Notes: generated by a model from the letters alone, not told the origin. DNA of 64,000 bases from Talinum fruticosum (GCA_021018815.1 JAITYX010000008.1:372001-436000); one strand, 5' to 3'. Positions 11,467 to 24,892 are shown, numbered from the stretch's first letter. Numbers and translations: made by a program.

Positions 11467-13330
11467 TCACGTATATTTCAACTTGGTGGTGATATATACC
11501 GCGTAAAGGATGATTACCACAAATAAGCAGCATACGATACCAGAAATAATGAGCCCTGAGTTGACAAGATATGAACCACCACCACCGCTGCTAGCATCAC
11601 CTTGGCATGATGCCAAACTACCAACAGTTTTGTGTTGAATCTTTGCTAGCTGGCCATTGTCGAGCAACTTTAAGATTCCATCTGAGACTGGTTTTACCCA
11701 GGGAGACTCTTTTTGAAACGCCTGCATGCATCAATTGAATAAAAGAGCTAGCCATTAATAGTGATCCTAGAACTTAAACACAAGACAAAAGGGTACATAC
11801 AGATATTTAAAACTTGCAATTAGGTATTTCTGGCTTGAGTGTGCATAGTTTGGGTTAAATTTTCAAATATATATGTTTAGTATGAACTAGTTAAGTTCTA
11901 CCATTTCTGCAGTTAGTCTAAGGTATTCAGGAGATGTATTTAGATACAGGTTAATTTTTCCGGTTATAGGTTTATGGGAACGGGTTTCTCTGCTTGCAGA
12001 GATACATGCAGGGGTAAGTTTGCGTCCCCTGACCCCACAAAAACAGAATCCACACTGGGAGTTGTTAATTTTTCAGTTTAAGGAGGGACCAATAGAGGAA
12101 ATTAGAGAGGGAGGAAGAGAGATACAAATCCAAATCCGGCAGCATTAATGTTGAAGTTAGGGACAAGAGCAAAGTTGCCACAATGTTGAGCCAAGAAAAC
12201 TTGAAGATAAGGGGTTTCATGGATGACAGCAGCAACACCACCATTTGCAGTTCCTTTAGACAGCAAATCCTGCATATCCTTTTCTGAATCGAAGGGTATT
12301 AACTTATTTTCAGGGAAGCCCTTTTGGTTTAGGTAGTTAAAGATAAAGGATCCTCGTGAATAGCCCACATTATCTCCATTCCACAAGAGCTGGTTTAGGT
12401 TCTTGGTAGGGACACGAGCCCATTCTTCTGTTACTAATGAAGGCAAGCTTGCAGTATAACAAGTCATCAACAAGAGCACCGTCACTATCCTTGTGTCTCT
12501 TGTTTCTCTCATTGTCTCTGCAATTGCTTTCAATGTCTCTCCTACACCAAATTAATTTCAGGGAAGTTAGTAAAATGAGTAACCACGAATTAGGCTTGTA
12601 CATATAACAAGCTGTATACTGAAGTTGGGGTAAGTGTAGTAAATCACAGTAAGTTTTATGTGAGATGGCATGTCTTGCCTAAGACTTTGCTAAGCAATTA
12701 ATCGACTTGATATTGATCTTCATACTTTCGTGAATCACAGAAACAATTTTTGGTTTAATAAAGTTCAAACTTGGTGAAAAAGGCCATTTGATCCATGCTT
12801 ATTCTGGGATATATAATTTTGAAGTCAGGTAACACCTAAGTTGGTGGAACTACAGGTTGTGTTGGATTGAGTTTGGTTGTTTTGATTTTGGTTCAAGTTA
12901 AGTTATCAATTAGTCCATAAGTTCTCTAAAATAAATACTGGCAATATTGGTCCATAAACTGTTGGGACAGATCAACAATTGGATCAATATGAAGATTACA
13001 TTATTTTATCTCGGGTTTGATTTGATTAAAATTAGACGATTTAGTTTGGTTTTTTAAGGTCTGAAAAAGACAGTTGATGGATCAGTACTTAGCTAGGAAC
13101 TTGAATTGGTACTTACGCAGCCTCTCTTCTTCATTGTTCGCATTTGCACCTTGTGGTAGTCCCCTATTTTTCTTGTAATCGAGAAAGCAGAAGACTAATG
13201 CAGTGATGACAAAAATGGCAAGTGCTCCTATTAGCAAACCCTTAACCAAAGGCATCAAAGATATGCCTTGACTTGTTGGTTGACGATGGCTAACGCACTG
13301 GAACCAACATGGCCACTCCACTCTCGGTAT
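11467..13330 (-). pseudogene. Glutamate receptor-like pseudogene A, 5'-truncated
   Basis: Three GLR exons remain on the minus strand: 13330-13117 (M1), 12541-12126 (M3 and second ligand-binding lobe) and 11721-11467 (end of lobe and M4). Motifs are SGVAML, SLMPLVKGLLIGALA (M1), TCYTASLPSLV (end of M3), KGTANGGVAAVIHETPYL, NINAAGFGF, and the M4 helix IISGIVCCLFVVIILYAV. The copy starts abruptly in AT-rich DNA at about 13330, with everything before YTESGV missing. After VPVR there is a TAG where the sister has a Gln codon, and the frame then shifts by one before SLMPL. Like gene C it has a charged linker (NNEEERLRETL) in place of the M2 pore loop. It is a broken paralogue of genes B and C about 20 kb away. 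Confidence 0.82.
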
Positions 13331-13853
13331 AAGGATTTAGTTACATTATAATTAAAAAAAGATATTTTTATTAATGTTGGTTTAAAAAATATATTTAATT
13401 AAATAATAACACATATTAGGTCATGAGATTAATAACAAAAATTAACGTCCCTCACTATTCAATAAGAAAAAAAAAACATATTTTCATCTTTTTCTCGTAT
13501 TATCATTGACGTTTATTTTTCTCATTACAATTACCCTATAAATTTGAACAAATGTTTCTCTTATTTTGGTTCTTGGAGCATATTGAAACATGTTGGAACA
13601 TATTGAAGTATGTTGGAGCATATTGATAAGTCAAAAGCATTTTAAAATAGGTAACATATTAATATGCTCTTAATATATTAAGCCTTAATCTAATTTTAAA
13701 AGATCTAAATCTAAATTTAGTCCGATTAAGGGTCTATTTGGTTATATGTGTTATGAGTGTTATGATTAGCTATTATATCTCGTTATAAGTTATTAGCGAG
13801 TTATGAACTGTTATTAGCGGTTATAAATTATAATGCTAATTATAAAATTTTTA

Positions 13854-13884
<31 letters not shown>

Positions 13885-13886
13885 TA

Positions 13887-13925
<39 letters not shown>

Positions 13926-15009
13926 GAACTTATGATTAACAGTTATAATGGATAATCAGTTACACTCGTTTATAACTCGTTAAGAATTGTTATAAACTCT
14001 TATAACTATTAAGAAATGTTATAAGATGTTAAAAACTATTATAAATTATTAACAATTATAAACGCTAATTCAATCGAGTCTAACAACTTTGGTGGTAGTG
14101 TTTTTCTCAATCTTGTATCAATTTATTACCAAAATCCCACTGCCTCTTTCTCTCGGTCTCCCTCTTTGTACCCGCCGCCGGTTAGGCCACTACCCCGATT
14201 CCCAAAATCCCACTGCCTCTCTCTCAATCTCTCGGTCACCCATTTTCGGACTCATATCTGCCGCCGATGAGTTGTATATCACCGCCGCCTTCGGCGTTTC
14301 GTTCCACTGGTGACTATTTTGGTTTCATATTTGTAGATCTATTTCTTCATGACATTATTTTATCTAAAATCTATGTATATTTTCCAACCTGATCTCTTTA
14401 TGGGTGTGAAATTTATATTATTAAACAAATAATTTTAGACTTTAGGTTTTATTCTCTCTTTCCCTCTGCATTGTGTTTCTTCTTTATATATTTTTTAGTA
14501 TTGATTCTTTCTTTTTTGTTGTTATTCTTAACTTGACGCAATTTGAAGAGATCACAAAGTTTGCTTTGATCGAGACTAGCTTGGATTTGCACGCATACGT
14601 GCAACGAATTAAAAGGATTTGGATTTCAAAATAATACTAACATTACATAATTTGGATAATAAAAATACATGATATTATATATTATTTAATATAAAATATA
14701 TTATGTATTATATTATGTATTTAATATATAAGATATTATGAATTATATATTATATATTAGGTGTTTTTTTCTAAGATCCCGAGTTCGAATATCCATTTCG
14801 AGTCTCGATTAAATGCTCCCTTAATTGATAGCATATTAACATAGTTTCATTGCATAAGTCATTCATTGTGTCAATACTTGTATAAGAGCATGATTAGACA
14901 ACTAACTTTTAATATATGAGCATGTGGTGGCGAGTCCTCCAAAGGGTAATACATTCAAGAATTTGTCTTAATATAGATATTTGACATAATTAGGGACATA
15001 GTCAAAAAG
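13331..15009. other. AT-rich spacer with AAT/ATT palindrome
   Basis: There are no genes. A tract of AAT repeats runs directly into ATT repeats at about 13857-13925, making a near-perfect palindrome able to form a long hairpin. Around it are many short 'ttataac'-type motifs similar to those at 8740-8880, perhaps an old MITE. A small CT-rich block with GCCGCCG sequence (14140-14300) stands out but shows no supported coding. Confidence 0.5.
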
Positions 15010-16480
15010 TACTAAATCTTTTCAATTTCGACAAATTTGTCAATGTTTATATCGTTCAAAATGCGAACTTCTTCATTTGTATGGATGACTACAACTCTGT
15101 CAATCATATACGTTGTATCACCTACATGGTTACTCAAATTAGGGAAGATCGCATCAATTAAATCATCAACAAGATTACCATGATTAGATAATATATGTAT
15201 TGATGGTGGCAACTTGATCATATCTTCATCGACGATACATTCACGTCCATCTCCCACTCGAGCAAGAAAGTTGCAAAATCCTTATCAAGTAGAGACCTCA
15301 TGTTTTGTGTCAAATGAAGTACTCGAACATTTGTCTACAATGTTCACTTGATGAAACATGCATTGATTGTCTCAACTTAGTACCCTTTGGTATAACCTGT
15401 AAGGCTTGTCTAAAATCTTCATTAAAGACCATCACTTTGCGAAGCTTACTCCCGTAATATCTCTAAAACTAAAATCAATAATCTCAATGTACGTTGAAGA
15501 GTCACAGTGGTTTCATCTTATATAATAACTACAACATGTGTTTATCAAATGCACTTCTATATATTATCGAGTAAGACAATACATTGACAATGCATCCTAA
15601 TGTCTTATGTGTTATTTTATCTTTATATAAAAGTGTTACGGTAATTTAAGAGTTTACTTGCAGCGAGGCCGAATTGACCTTCAAGTTTCATATTAATAAA
15701 AATGACACAATATAAGAATATTTTTCCTGTCCCACCAGGGCATCTACAAAAAACATGACATCGTTGTTTATGCTAATAGCCTCCATAATTGTGTTAAATG
15801 CATATCATTGATTATCATTGAGATTTTGGGCACAATGAATATTTTTAGGTGACATTGGCACGAGACAATTCAGCATGTAAAACCCTAGACAATTGAACTC
15901 CTTTATCAACTTGGAGTTAGTTGTGGGAGGTTAAAATTTGTAATTTTATGACCTAACTGCTTTAGCATTTGATATATTTCAAGTAGAACATAATTTAGTA
16001 CAAAATCATGATCTGCTGAGGAAGATGAAGGATAATCCTCAACTATGAATGGAAAGAATTTATCCCAATAGTTACGGACTCCGGTTGGTCGATAGTATAC
16101 CAAAATAGTGACAAATAACCATCGAAATAATGATGATATTCTCGTTATGGATGCATCCGTTAAACATCATCGAATACCGGCGTTATTATGCATGAGATTT
16201 AATTTTTCTACAACTTCTCTGAATGTTGGATAAGTAATACCATTAACGGTTTTGAAATGTACAAATGATTATGTACCTTTAACATGATTGAGCAACAATC
16301 GCATATAAAATCTTTCTCCATCAACTAGATTCGCGTATGTATTCGACCAACAACTCTTTAATTACTTTGTCTCGTTCTCTAAATATGTGAGGTTTCGATC
16401 CATCGATTGTGTTGAGGGAACTCTGCATAAAGATAGTTTCTTGTATCCAGATCAATGATGTTCATATTTAAGAATTCTAT
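15010..16480 (-). mobile_element. Decayed Helitron helicase (PIF1-like) remnant
   Basis: Read on the minus strand in several frames, the segment matches the order of a plant Helitron Rep/helicase C-terminal half. ERFYMRLLLNHVKG and the NGITYPTFREVVEKL block come first (about 16330-16190). EIYQMLKQLG follows (15960 region), then NDVMFFVDA with a degraded Walker A (about 15750). Near the end is HILSNHGNLVDDLIDAIFPNLS with a DRVVVIHTNEEV block (15010-15257). Stops and shifts are scattered throughout, so it encodes nothing now. Helitrons move by rolling-circle replication; this piece lacks the Rep part and I could not define its ends. Confidence 0.75.
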
Positions 16481-16695
16481 AAGCACGTGAATTCTATAAG
16501 TTGATTTGCCTTACTAATTTTTCTATCTAAAAATTAAAAACTAAATTAAATTAGATTTCTTAGAGTACGATACATTATATTCTTCACTCTTCGAACATTT
16601 ATAAGCTCTATTAGATATTACTCACTTCTTCCTATTTTATTTGCATAGGTTGTTAACCATATTAATAATTTGCAGAATTAAAATGAATTTTGTGG

Positions 16696-16783
<88 letters not shown>

Positions 16784-17934
16784 CTCTTAATTAAAATGAA
16801 TTTTGTGGTAGTCTTTTTACTCAAGAGTTGAGTTATTGATATATTCAAATTTTGTCTACTTGTAGTTAAAAACAGTACATAGAGAAAATACATAACTAAA
16901 TTGCGAATACATAATTAAAATGAATTGAAAGACGATCATAGGGTGTTGCAAATAATCAAGATACACTCAACTCTTTTAATTCAATGACTTATTATATAAG
17001 CAAACACATAACTTTCAAATCTTAACAATGTTATTTATTTTTATTAAAGAACATTAAAATTTATCAATGTAATATGATTGGAACATTAACATAGAATACT
17101 ACTGTCGATAGACTAATTATACTGTAGATTATAGATTAGCTTGTAAAATCACGAAACTAATGTATCTTATGATATTATTTATTTTGATACCCATATTATG
17201 AAATATTAAGTGAGGATTCAATTTTATAATTTTGAAAGTGTAACTCAATTAGAAGCAACAGAGGAAGATAAAAAAACCTAATCCTTTAGAATAATTTAGA
17301 TTATATGAGAGAAAATTAATCATTAGTCGACGGATCATATTTAATAAAATATAAAAAAATGATAAATGCACAAAGTAAACAATAAAAAATAATTCCTTTA
17401 TTTATTTTAATTTAATTTAATTTAAATCACCATTAGTTACTATTATTTGGTATCATAGCAGTAACTTTCGAGGGAGATCCTTGAAAAAAATTTTAGATTT
17501 TATTGTTTCTTTTGTAAATTGGGTTCATTCTCCATATTTAAATATGAACACACGCTTTACAAAATAAAAATTTTAACAAAAAAATTTAAAAAATTCAATT
17601 AATAATCTTTGTTTAACTAAACTCTCTTTTCATTGTAAAATTCAAACTTTTCATTATACTTTTGATTATTTAAAATGATGATAAAGATTTTTATAAAATA
17701 AAACTTACAAATTATATATAAAATAAAAATTATTAATTAAATAAATTATTTAAAAATTTATAATGAATGTTTGAATAACATTGACTACTTAAAATAATAA
17801 TAATTTTTTTTTATAAAATACAATTTATATACAGTATAAAATAAAAAATCTTAATTATTAAAAATATTAAAAAAATTCAAAATAATTATGAAGATTTTTA
17901 TAAAATAAAACGCTGAATTTAACTCGCTCTCCTA
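16481..17934. other. AT-rich spacer with AAT microsatellite
   Basis: An (AAT)n array of about 24 units spans 16706-16780; translated it gives runs of Tyr that are not a gene. A short segment before the array (aaatgaattttgtggt) recurs directly after it. The rest is very AT-rich with no coding or RNA signal. Confidence 0.6.
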
Positions 17935-18315
17935 CTCTCCTTGTTCTGTCATTGACCGCAGTGCCGGCCTACCTCATTCACACCTCCCTCGTCTACCGCC
18001 CCCCCGCCTCTCTCGGTCTGTGCTCCAGGCTCTCTCTCTCCCGTCCTGGGCTCTCTCTCTCCGGCTCCCTCTTGCTCTCCGGCTCTCTCTGGCCCTCCGG
18101 CTACCTCACGCTTTCCGACTCTCGCTCTGCCATCGCCGGCCTATTTCTCTCCGGATCTCGCTCTCCATCTTCCGCTCCGGCTCGTTCTTGCTCTTGATAT
18201 CCGGCCCGGTTATACTATTCGGCTCCCTCTCGCTCTCCGGCTCTCGCTCTCTCCATCGTTTTTAGGTATGTTAAATTGGATCTGAAAATGGTGCCTCTCT
18301 CCATCGTTTTTGGTA
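17935..18315 (+). repeat. CT/CCGG-rich minisatellite island
   Basis: A sharply GC-richer, pyrimidine-biased block sits in AT-rich DNA. It consists of degenerate copies of a 'ctctccggctc' unit with spacers of 8-20 bases. Two overlapping open frames within it are by-products of the repeat. A 41-bp segment with 'ctctccatcgttttt' near its end is duplicated (about 18253 and 18294). It resembles the pyrimidine-rich leader of a plant promoter, but no gene follows closely. Confidence 0.55.
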
Positions 18316-21300
18316 TGTTCAATAATTACATCTATGTTTTATGTTTTATGTTTTACCTTTCGAAACGAAAGGTTCAGATATATATAATAATGTGGGTTGG
18401 CCATAACATCTACAATCCCGAATTGTTGTTCTGTGCCTCTGCCTCTTGCTGGAAATTTCATTCTCCCTCCCCTGTCTTCTCTCCTTTTACCCGAATTCTA
18501 GATTTTACTTTTGTAAATTGTGAGTTTGGATGAAGTTAGATCTGTGGTGTCTTGTGAATGCTTGATTGCTGCTCCTTTACAGATTTTAAACCAAAAAAAA
18601 AAAACTCAATTAACAAATAAATAACTGACGTGAATTGGTAACCAAATCCAAAAAAATAAATAACTGACGTAAATTATTTGTAGAAGATTGGTGACCAAAT
18701 TTCTTCAGAAGATTCACGCTGGTTTGTTAAGAAGGAGATAGTTTAGAGAGAAAAGGGAAACTCACGTCAGGGGAAGAGAGGAAACTGATATGAAATAACT
18801 GTATGAGAAATTTTATCCTTTAATTAAATCTAAAAAGGGTAAATATGTTAAATTAAAATTTATACAACAATTCAATCATCTTCCCTTTATATATAACATA
18901 GATTGAGAGCTCTTGTGAAATTCCATTCTGGGTATGTCCTCGATTCCCTGCAAATTCAGCCAACTAATCCCTGTAATTCAAATACTTATGGATTTAATAT
19001 TTTTTGTGCGTTCGGCAAGATCTGTTCTTTTAGCTCTATATTATGCAATTTTCTTTGACATTCGCACTTGTTGTTTTGGGCACTGTGGTTTCTGATTCTT
19101 GCAAATTCCTGTTTGCTTTTGTGCTCATATCAGTGCCCTATTGTTAGGAGTTTTGAAATTGGAACTCTCTTTGCTTATGTGTTTCATTAGGGGTTTGTGG
19201 TAGAAAGAATAACCTGATGGAAAACGCATATTCATTAATGGAAAGTCAAACGCCATCTACAATGAAAATCATCTTATAAGAATAAATCTAAAACATCAAA
19301 ATAAATATGCATCTCCAAAAAGTTAATGGTAAATATATTATTGACCGGCGCTAATCTTGTAGCATTTTTTTTTGTCACTAACTGTGTTCTTCAACGTCCT
19401 TTCATCTTTCCTGAACGCCGGCGAGTTATAGTAAAACTCTTTGGAGCAAGTATCCATGTGACATGATAGGTTACACTTGGAAGGAAGATTGTCATGATAT
19501 AACCCTGTGAAATTCCATCGTGGATTTATCGCCAAATCAAAATAAGCAAGCCTCATATGATAAAATCTGATCATCTTCTACTATTTACCCCCTTCGGAGC
19601 GAAAAGTTGCACCAGGGCAAGACACTAGGGTGAGAAGCCGCACCAGGGCAAGAGATAAAAACTCACACTAGGGTGAGAAGCCAAGACCCACACTAAGAGA
19701 GGGAAATCTAACTCTTACAATTGAAATAGAGAGAGTTATTGAAAAAAGATACAAAACTAATAGTAAATTTAAATATAATTAAAATAGGGTATTGATGAAA
19801 AAGAAAATTGGGGCTTATCATCAGTGATTACGGCTGACGGCGGTTCCGAATTGGAGAAAATGGAGGTGGCAAGGGTTTTACCTTTTCTTTTTGAAACTAT
19901 TAACTTTTTTTCATGGAAAGGAATTAGAACTGTTTTTTATTGATAGAAGGAAACTAAAACGTCTTGCTGGCTTTGTGTTGTTATTTCTCTAGTCTTGTAC
20001 TCTAAGGTCTGGGAGTTGACCCTCCCTCTCTCTCCCCTTTCAATTTTTCGTGTGCTGTGCTGGTGGCTTGCGGTTCTTGGGTCAGCCTTTGGTTGAGTGT
20101 AGGCCTTAATGGTTTTTTTTTTTTTAGTTCTTTTGCTTGATTTAGACTTCTGCCAGAACTTTGACGCGGAGTTTCATTTGGGTTAGAAGTGTATAGATTC
20201 AACAAATGGGTTTATACGGATGATCAGCTATGACTTCTTCACGAGGGCAGTCACCTTAGATTGATTTTTGCTCGTCTAGTAATTGGAAGTCTGTATGGAG
20301 AACACTATACCTTCCCATAGCCACTCATCCTCAAGAAGACGGCCCTAGAAAATGAGTTTTCGACAAATGTTAAAACTACATCTTGAGTTTGGAACTGTTT
20401 TTGAAAAGAAAATTTGGGAGTTTATGGTAATTACCATAACAATAATCAAAAGTTAAGGGAGAGAGATTTAATTAAGATGTGCCTATAAGGGACTCAGCCT
20501 ATAGTAATGCATAAAAATCCCATTTCTATTAGGGAAAACTACTATGAGGCTCTGTACTTCAAAAATATTTACACTTCAACAAATTAAATCATATGCAATT
20601 GCAAACGATTGTGAAATTATTGCAGACAAATAGTTTGGACGTATATGCCCTCCCTGCACATTAGCATGCTTTTTAAAAAATATGCATTTGCAAGGACAAC
20701 ATTGTTATTTTGTCACATAATTTATCCTTTGTGTTTTGACCTTGCGTTATAATCTATAAATCTCAAATAATTTGGGAATATAGGGCCTTATAGTAGTTTT
20801 CCCTTCCTGTTATTTGGCACATTGGATTGAGGAGTTCCTCCCCCTTTTCATAGCGAAGATATAGGAGTCTTTGAAAAGGACATTTAAAATTGTTATTGTG
20901 AGATATGTTAGAATATTTGAACCGTATCCAAATATATGCTGAAAAACCATGTCCAAAATGCATGCTTTTGCTGAAACATGATCAAATATAATGTAATTAG
21001 AAGTATTATTTGATGTGAATTTGCTACTACATGCTGTTAATGTGGTGTAATATGTTTATATTATTTTCAATAAAGATGAAACTCGTGAGGTATTGCCAAG
21101 TACATTGATGGTTTACTAAAAATTCTTTGAACCAAAAACATGGAGCAAATACATAAGCACCTCAGCAACTCCAGAAAGTGTGGAGCAAATGCTTACCAAT
21201 TTAACTATCATGCTGAGCCTTTCTCTTACACCGAATCCTATTACGACAACAAGCGAAGTTTTATACTCTAAAATACTAAGTAAGCAGCAAAACAGGTGAT

Positions 21301-22143
21301 GCATAATTAATAAGCCACACAAAACAAACCCAAGAAGATGAAGATGAAATTATATGAAGAACAATAGAGCGCCTGATGAATAGTTACACGAAGAAATACA
21401 CTATAGTCGTTAAAGCATTCAGTACAGATTTAATATTATATGATATTAGTTAACTATAATTCTCCTAAATTGTTTACTGTGGTAAAATAAAGCAGTTATC
21501 ATTCTTTTGAACTGATTTGGGGAAAGAAGAGTAAACTACCCTCCTAAAAATAATGGTGCAATGCTAAGCTTGGGAAAACAAACTGATTATCAAGTATTCA
21601 TTCCTAAAGATAACTGTAATAGGCTATTTACAGATGTGGAAGAGCGAAGCATCGTTGTTAAACGTCAGCTTGTGACTTGGTGTTGCTTGGGTGTTCCCAC
21701 CCCCCTCCTTTTTTATGGCGGGTGATATGGTTGGCTGATTTGGTGACAAATTCAACACTATTAAGGGTCGTCTGGTGAGAGAAACTGGAGTGGAGCTTGT
21801 ACCGTAATGTTTTAAGTTCCCTTCCTTATTGTTTGGTGAAGGCGTTTTTTGGTTGGGGGGCGAACTTGATATCTAGGGGTATCAAGTTCCTCCAAATCTC
21901 AAGGGAGTTGGTAAACATATGTTTTCTTAACTATTTTAGCTATCCCTTATGTTGCCATTAACACAACATTCCACCAGTTCTATCTGTGAAATGCTTGTGT
22001 TTCCTTTTAGGACTAGAAGGCTTGTGTTGCCATTTTGCATTACTGATTACTTTTATTCGTTGAACATATGTTGGATGCAAGCAGGTGGAAAAGGGTTTCT
22101 CTAATCTCTTGTGGAGTATACTGTATTACTTTATAGTGACAGA
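18316..22143. other. Upstream region of the PIS gene
   Basis: No protein gene is supported. A cluster with repeated 'gcaccagggcaag' and 'agggtgagaagcc' motifs lies at 19600-19700. The part after about 18900 is less AT-rich and may hold 5' UTR exons of the phosphatidylinositol synthase gene; an acceptor-like 'gcaagcag' ends near 22084, 60 bases before the start codon. The promoter could not be placed. Confidence 0.4.
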
Positions 22144-24001
22144 ATGGCTGATTCATCAAAACGAAAGATGACGACAATATATCTTTACATACCCAATATT
22201 ATTGGTGAGTTTGGCAATAGTTTGTTGGAGAATTTATATTAAATCTATATTTATTTTCTACGATAATTTCGTGTGTATAAACTTAATTGGTTTTGCAGGG
22301 TATGTTAGAGTTCTGATGAACTGTGTTGCCTTTGCAATATGTTTCTCGCATAAAGAGCTTTTTGCGCTTTTATATTTTGTAAGGTGATGACTGCTTGCCG
22401 GAGTTGCTTCCTTCTTCTTATTATCCCTATAGGTAAATTAGCCTGATAAAGTTTCTATTTTATGGTTGCAGCTTTGTACTTGATGGAGTAGATGGTTGGT
22501 TTGCACGTAAATTAAATCAAGGTAGGCTTCTTGTCACAATAACGTTTTCTTTTTGTGAGAATTTTTATTGTAGATGAGCACTGATCAAAGTACTATCTCT
22601 ATATGTAATGCTAGAAGAACCTGGGGGTGCCAGCCATGTTTTTGTTGTATGATGAATTCTTTGTGGTGGATTGTAAAACTTGTTTGCGTGAAATGAATCT
22701 AACAGTCATTAATAGTTCAATCAAGATTTTGTTAACTTTTGCTGACTCTAAGCATTCTTGGTCCAGTATCAACATTTGGTGCAGTTTTGGACATGGTCAC
22801 TGATAGGTATGTCTTCTTTTTCCTTATTCTCTCTCGTATTCTGCATTGTTAATATGCTTCACCAATTTAAGCATCAGTTCTCTTTTATATCGGAAACATC
22901 TGTAGCTTATTGTGCCATGTAGTGTTCAAGATTGTATATAAAAGTTCATGCATTGAACAGAGAGACATTTGTTTTGGGGATATATGGAATTCTATACTTC
23001 TGTTAATCCATGTCATGTTGGTAACAAGTTTGCTTATTGCAGGATAAGCACTGCTTGTCTACTGGTGATACTGACCCAAGTATATAGGTAAAATCGAACA
23101 TCACACTGGTTCACATCTCCCCCTTAATTCATAAATATGCATCTGATTGTGATATACTTTGCTCTAATGTAGGCCTGGCTTGATTTTCCTATCATTGCTA
23201 GCCTTGGATATTGCTAGCCATTGGTTACAGATGTACAGGTAACACAAGTTATACTAGTCTAGTCATCTCTACTCAAACAATGTGTCTGTTATGTACAATT
23301 CCTGTGCAGCTGACTTTGGTTGCTTTTTTATTTTTTAAATTTTACTGCAGTACTTTCTTGTCAGGCAAGGCAAGCCATAAAGATGTGAAGGACAGCTCTA
23401 GCTGGCTATTCAGATTGTATTATGGAAACCGAAAATTTATGGCCTTCTGTTGTGTCTCATGCGAGGTAATACTCTCAAACTTTGTGTGTGCCGTTGAAGA
23501 AATTTGTATAGTTACTATGTTGATGCTATTTCAATGAAATCTGCAGGTTCTGTACATACTGCTTTTTCTCCTTGCAAAGAGCCAAAAAGAGAATGCCATT
23601 GATGTATGATCTGATTATAACAACTCTTTTCTTTTGATATAAAAGATTTGAAGGGCTCCTGCTTATCACTCTATTTGGTTGTGTGCTTATAAACTGTAGG
23701 TTTTAGTATCTTCTGGCAGACAAAATTTGCCCCTCTGTTTTCTGGAGGTTCTGGTTCTGTTTGGATGGGCAGTTAAGCAAATGGTAAACGTGATACAGGT
23801 ACTTTTGTCCGCAGATAATGCAAATTCTCCTCTTCACACAAGTCCCTCGATTGTTTTCCTTACACCCCTTCCCCCTTCTTCCTGTGGTTGAGATGTTTGT
23901 CTCTGTTCAACTGTTCTCTAAATCTCTGATTGATTCTGTATTTGCAGTTAAAGACTGCTGCCGACACATGTGTTCTTTATGATGTTAACAAGAAGCAGTA
24001 A
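22144..24001 (+). CDS. PIS1: Phosphatidylinositol synthase (CDP-DAG-inositol 3-phosphatidyltransferase)
   Basis: The enzyme joins CDP-diacylglycerol and myo-inositol to make phosphatidylinositol in the ER membrane. Ten exons fit without error: 22144-22204, 22299-22383, 22472-22521, 22767-22806, 23043-23087, 23173-23238, 23351-23465, 23547-23603, 23700-23798 and 23948-24001, encoding 223 aa; the Arabidopsis protein is about 227. The CDP-alcohol phosphotransferase signature D-G-x2-A-R-x8-G-x3-D-x3-D is present in DGWFARKLNQVSTFG followed by AVLDMVTD, and is split across exons 3 and 4. Other family blocks are YLYIPNIIGYVRVL, LALDIASHWLQMYSTFLSG, KDVKDSSSWLFRLYYGNRKF and the C-terminal LKTAADTCVLYDV. 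Several hydrophobic stretches fit a polytopic membrane protein. The start ATG opens MADSSKRK, a short polar head as in the family. It looks fully functional. Confidence 0.95.
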
Positions 24002-24455
24002 GCCATAATTGCCATGTACGACATGATAACATCGTTCGATGGGCTTGTGTGAATGCTTGTTGAGTGTGAAAATGCATTGCCCGTGATATATACACCATGT
24101 TGAAAGGACCTACTGGATGCATTTGCTCCAAGGTTTTTACTTGCTGGGACAGACTAACTTGCTTACGTTATGTCAGGGACTTTGACGACGATGCTTTATT
24201 TACATGGTATTTTATTTTTATGTTTATTTATTTATAATTTTCAGTTTCTGTATGTAACCATGTCGAATGTACAGTTTTTTGGGGGCATTGATATTCTCAT
24301 TTCTTTGTAACTTTTGATTTTTGCCTGATGGACAATCACTCTCGGTGCTGAAGTCAATCATTTAACGACTAATTTAGAATGCATAAATTCATACATAAAT
24401 GATTATGTTTTACGTAAATAGTTACATGAGAATGTCTTACAATATACGATGTTAT
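24002..24455. other. PIS 3' flank
   Basis: This is probable 3' UTR of the preceding gene with T-rich tracts near 24210-24240 and possible poly(A) signals. I see nothing else in it. Confidence 0.5.
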
Positions 24456-24660
24456 ATATGTATTTTCTATCTTGAGAAGTACTTCCAATGTTATGTCAAG
24501 GGATGTCAGTCGACGGGGAATCCTTGAACTTGACGGGCCCCTGCCCAACAATGGGGTATATGTATTTTATGTCTTGAGAAGTACTTTCAATGTTATGTCA
24601 AGGGATGACAATCAACCGGGAATCCCTGAATCTGACGGGCCCTTGCCCAACAATGGGGAA
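24456..24660. repeat. 101-bp tandem repeat, two copies
   Basis: Two units (about 24456-24556 and 24557-24659) share 'cttgagaagtac', 'aatgttatgtcaaggga' and 'cccaacaatgggg'. They are about 90% alike by eye. A G/C-rich segment follows. Confidence 0.8.
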
Positions 24661-24745
24661 AAACCCTCGTTTTGGGACGGGGATGAGGCTAAAATCCTCA
24701 TCTCCGTGTCCTTCCGGAAATATCCCTGTTCTTGTTCGAGAAAAA

Positions 24746-24892
24746 CCAGTCCCCTTCCCTGTTTACAAAATTGCGTTAATATCATCATATTTGAAAACTT
24801 TTATACATAAATATAGAATGGGAAAATACCAGTCCCCTTCCCTGTTTATATAATTGCGTTAATATCCTCATATTTGAAAATTTTTATGCATA
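24746..24892. repeat. 83-bp tandem repeat interrupted by a MITE
   Basis: Units start at 24746 and 24829 with 'ccagtccccttccctgttta' and share the block 'ttgcgttaatatc'. The second unit is cut off at 24892 by the element that begins at 24893. Its continuation (ataaaatataagg) reappears after 25511, which marks the insertion point. Confidence 0.75.

Noticed and set aside
14089..14313. 74-codon frame with a CCGCCG-rich part
   Set aside because: No homology and no splice or promoter context; it may be leader-like DNA of a lost gene.
14770..14830. tRNA B-box-like string 'gagttcgaat'
   Set aside because: No A box or cloverleaf nearby; I found no convincing tRNA gene anywhere in the window.
16678..16893. 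Open frame with a long Tyr run
   Set aside because: It is the translation of the AAT microsatellite; nothing else in it looks like protein.
17952..18265. Two overlapping Ser/Leu/Arg-rich open frames
   Set aside because: Both come from the CT/CCGG minisatellite; both frames are open because the repeat lacks stops.
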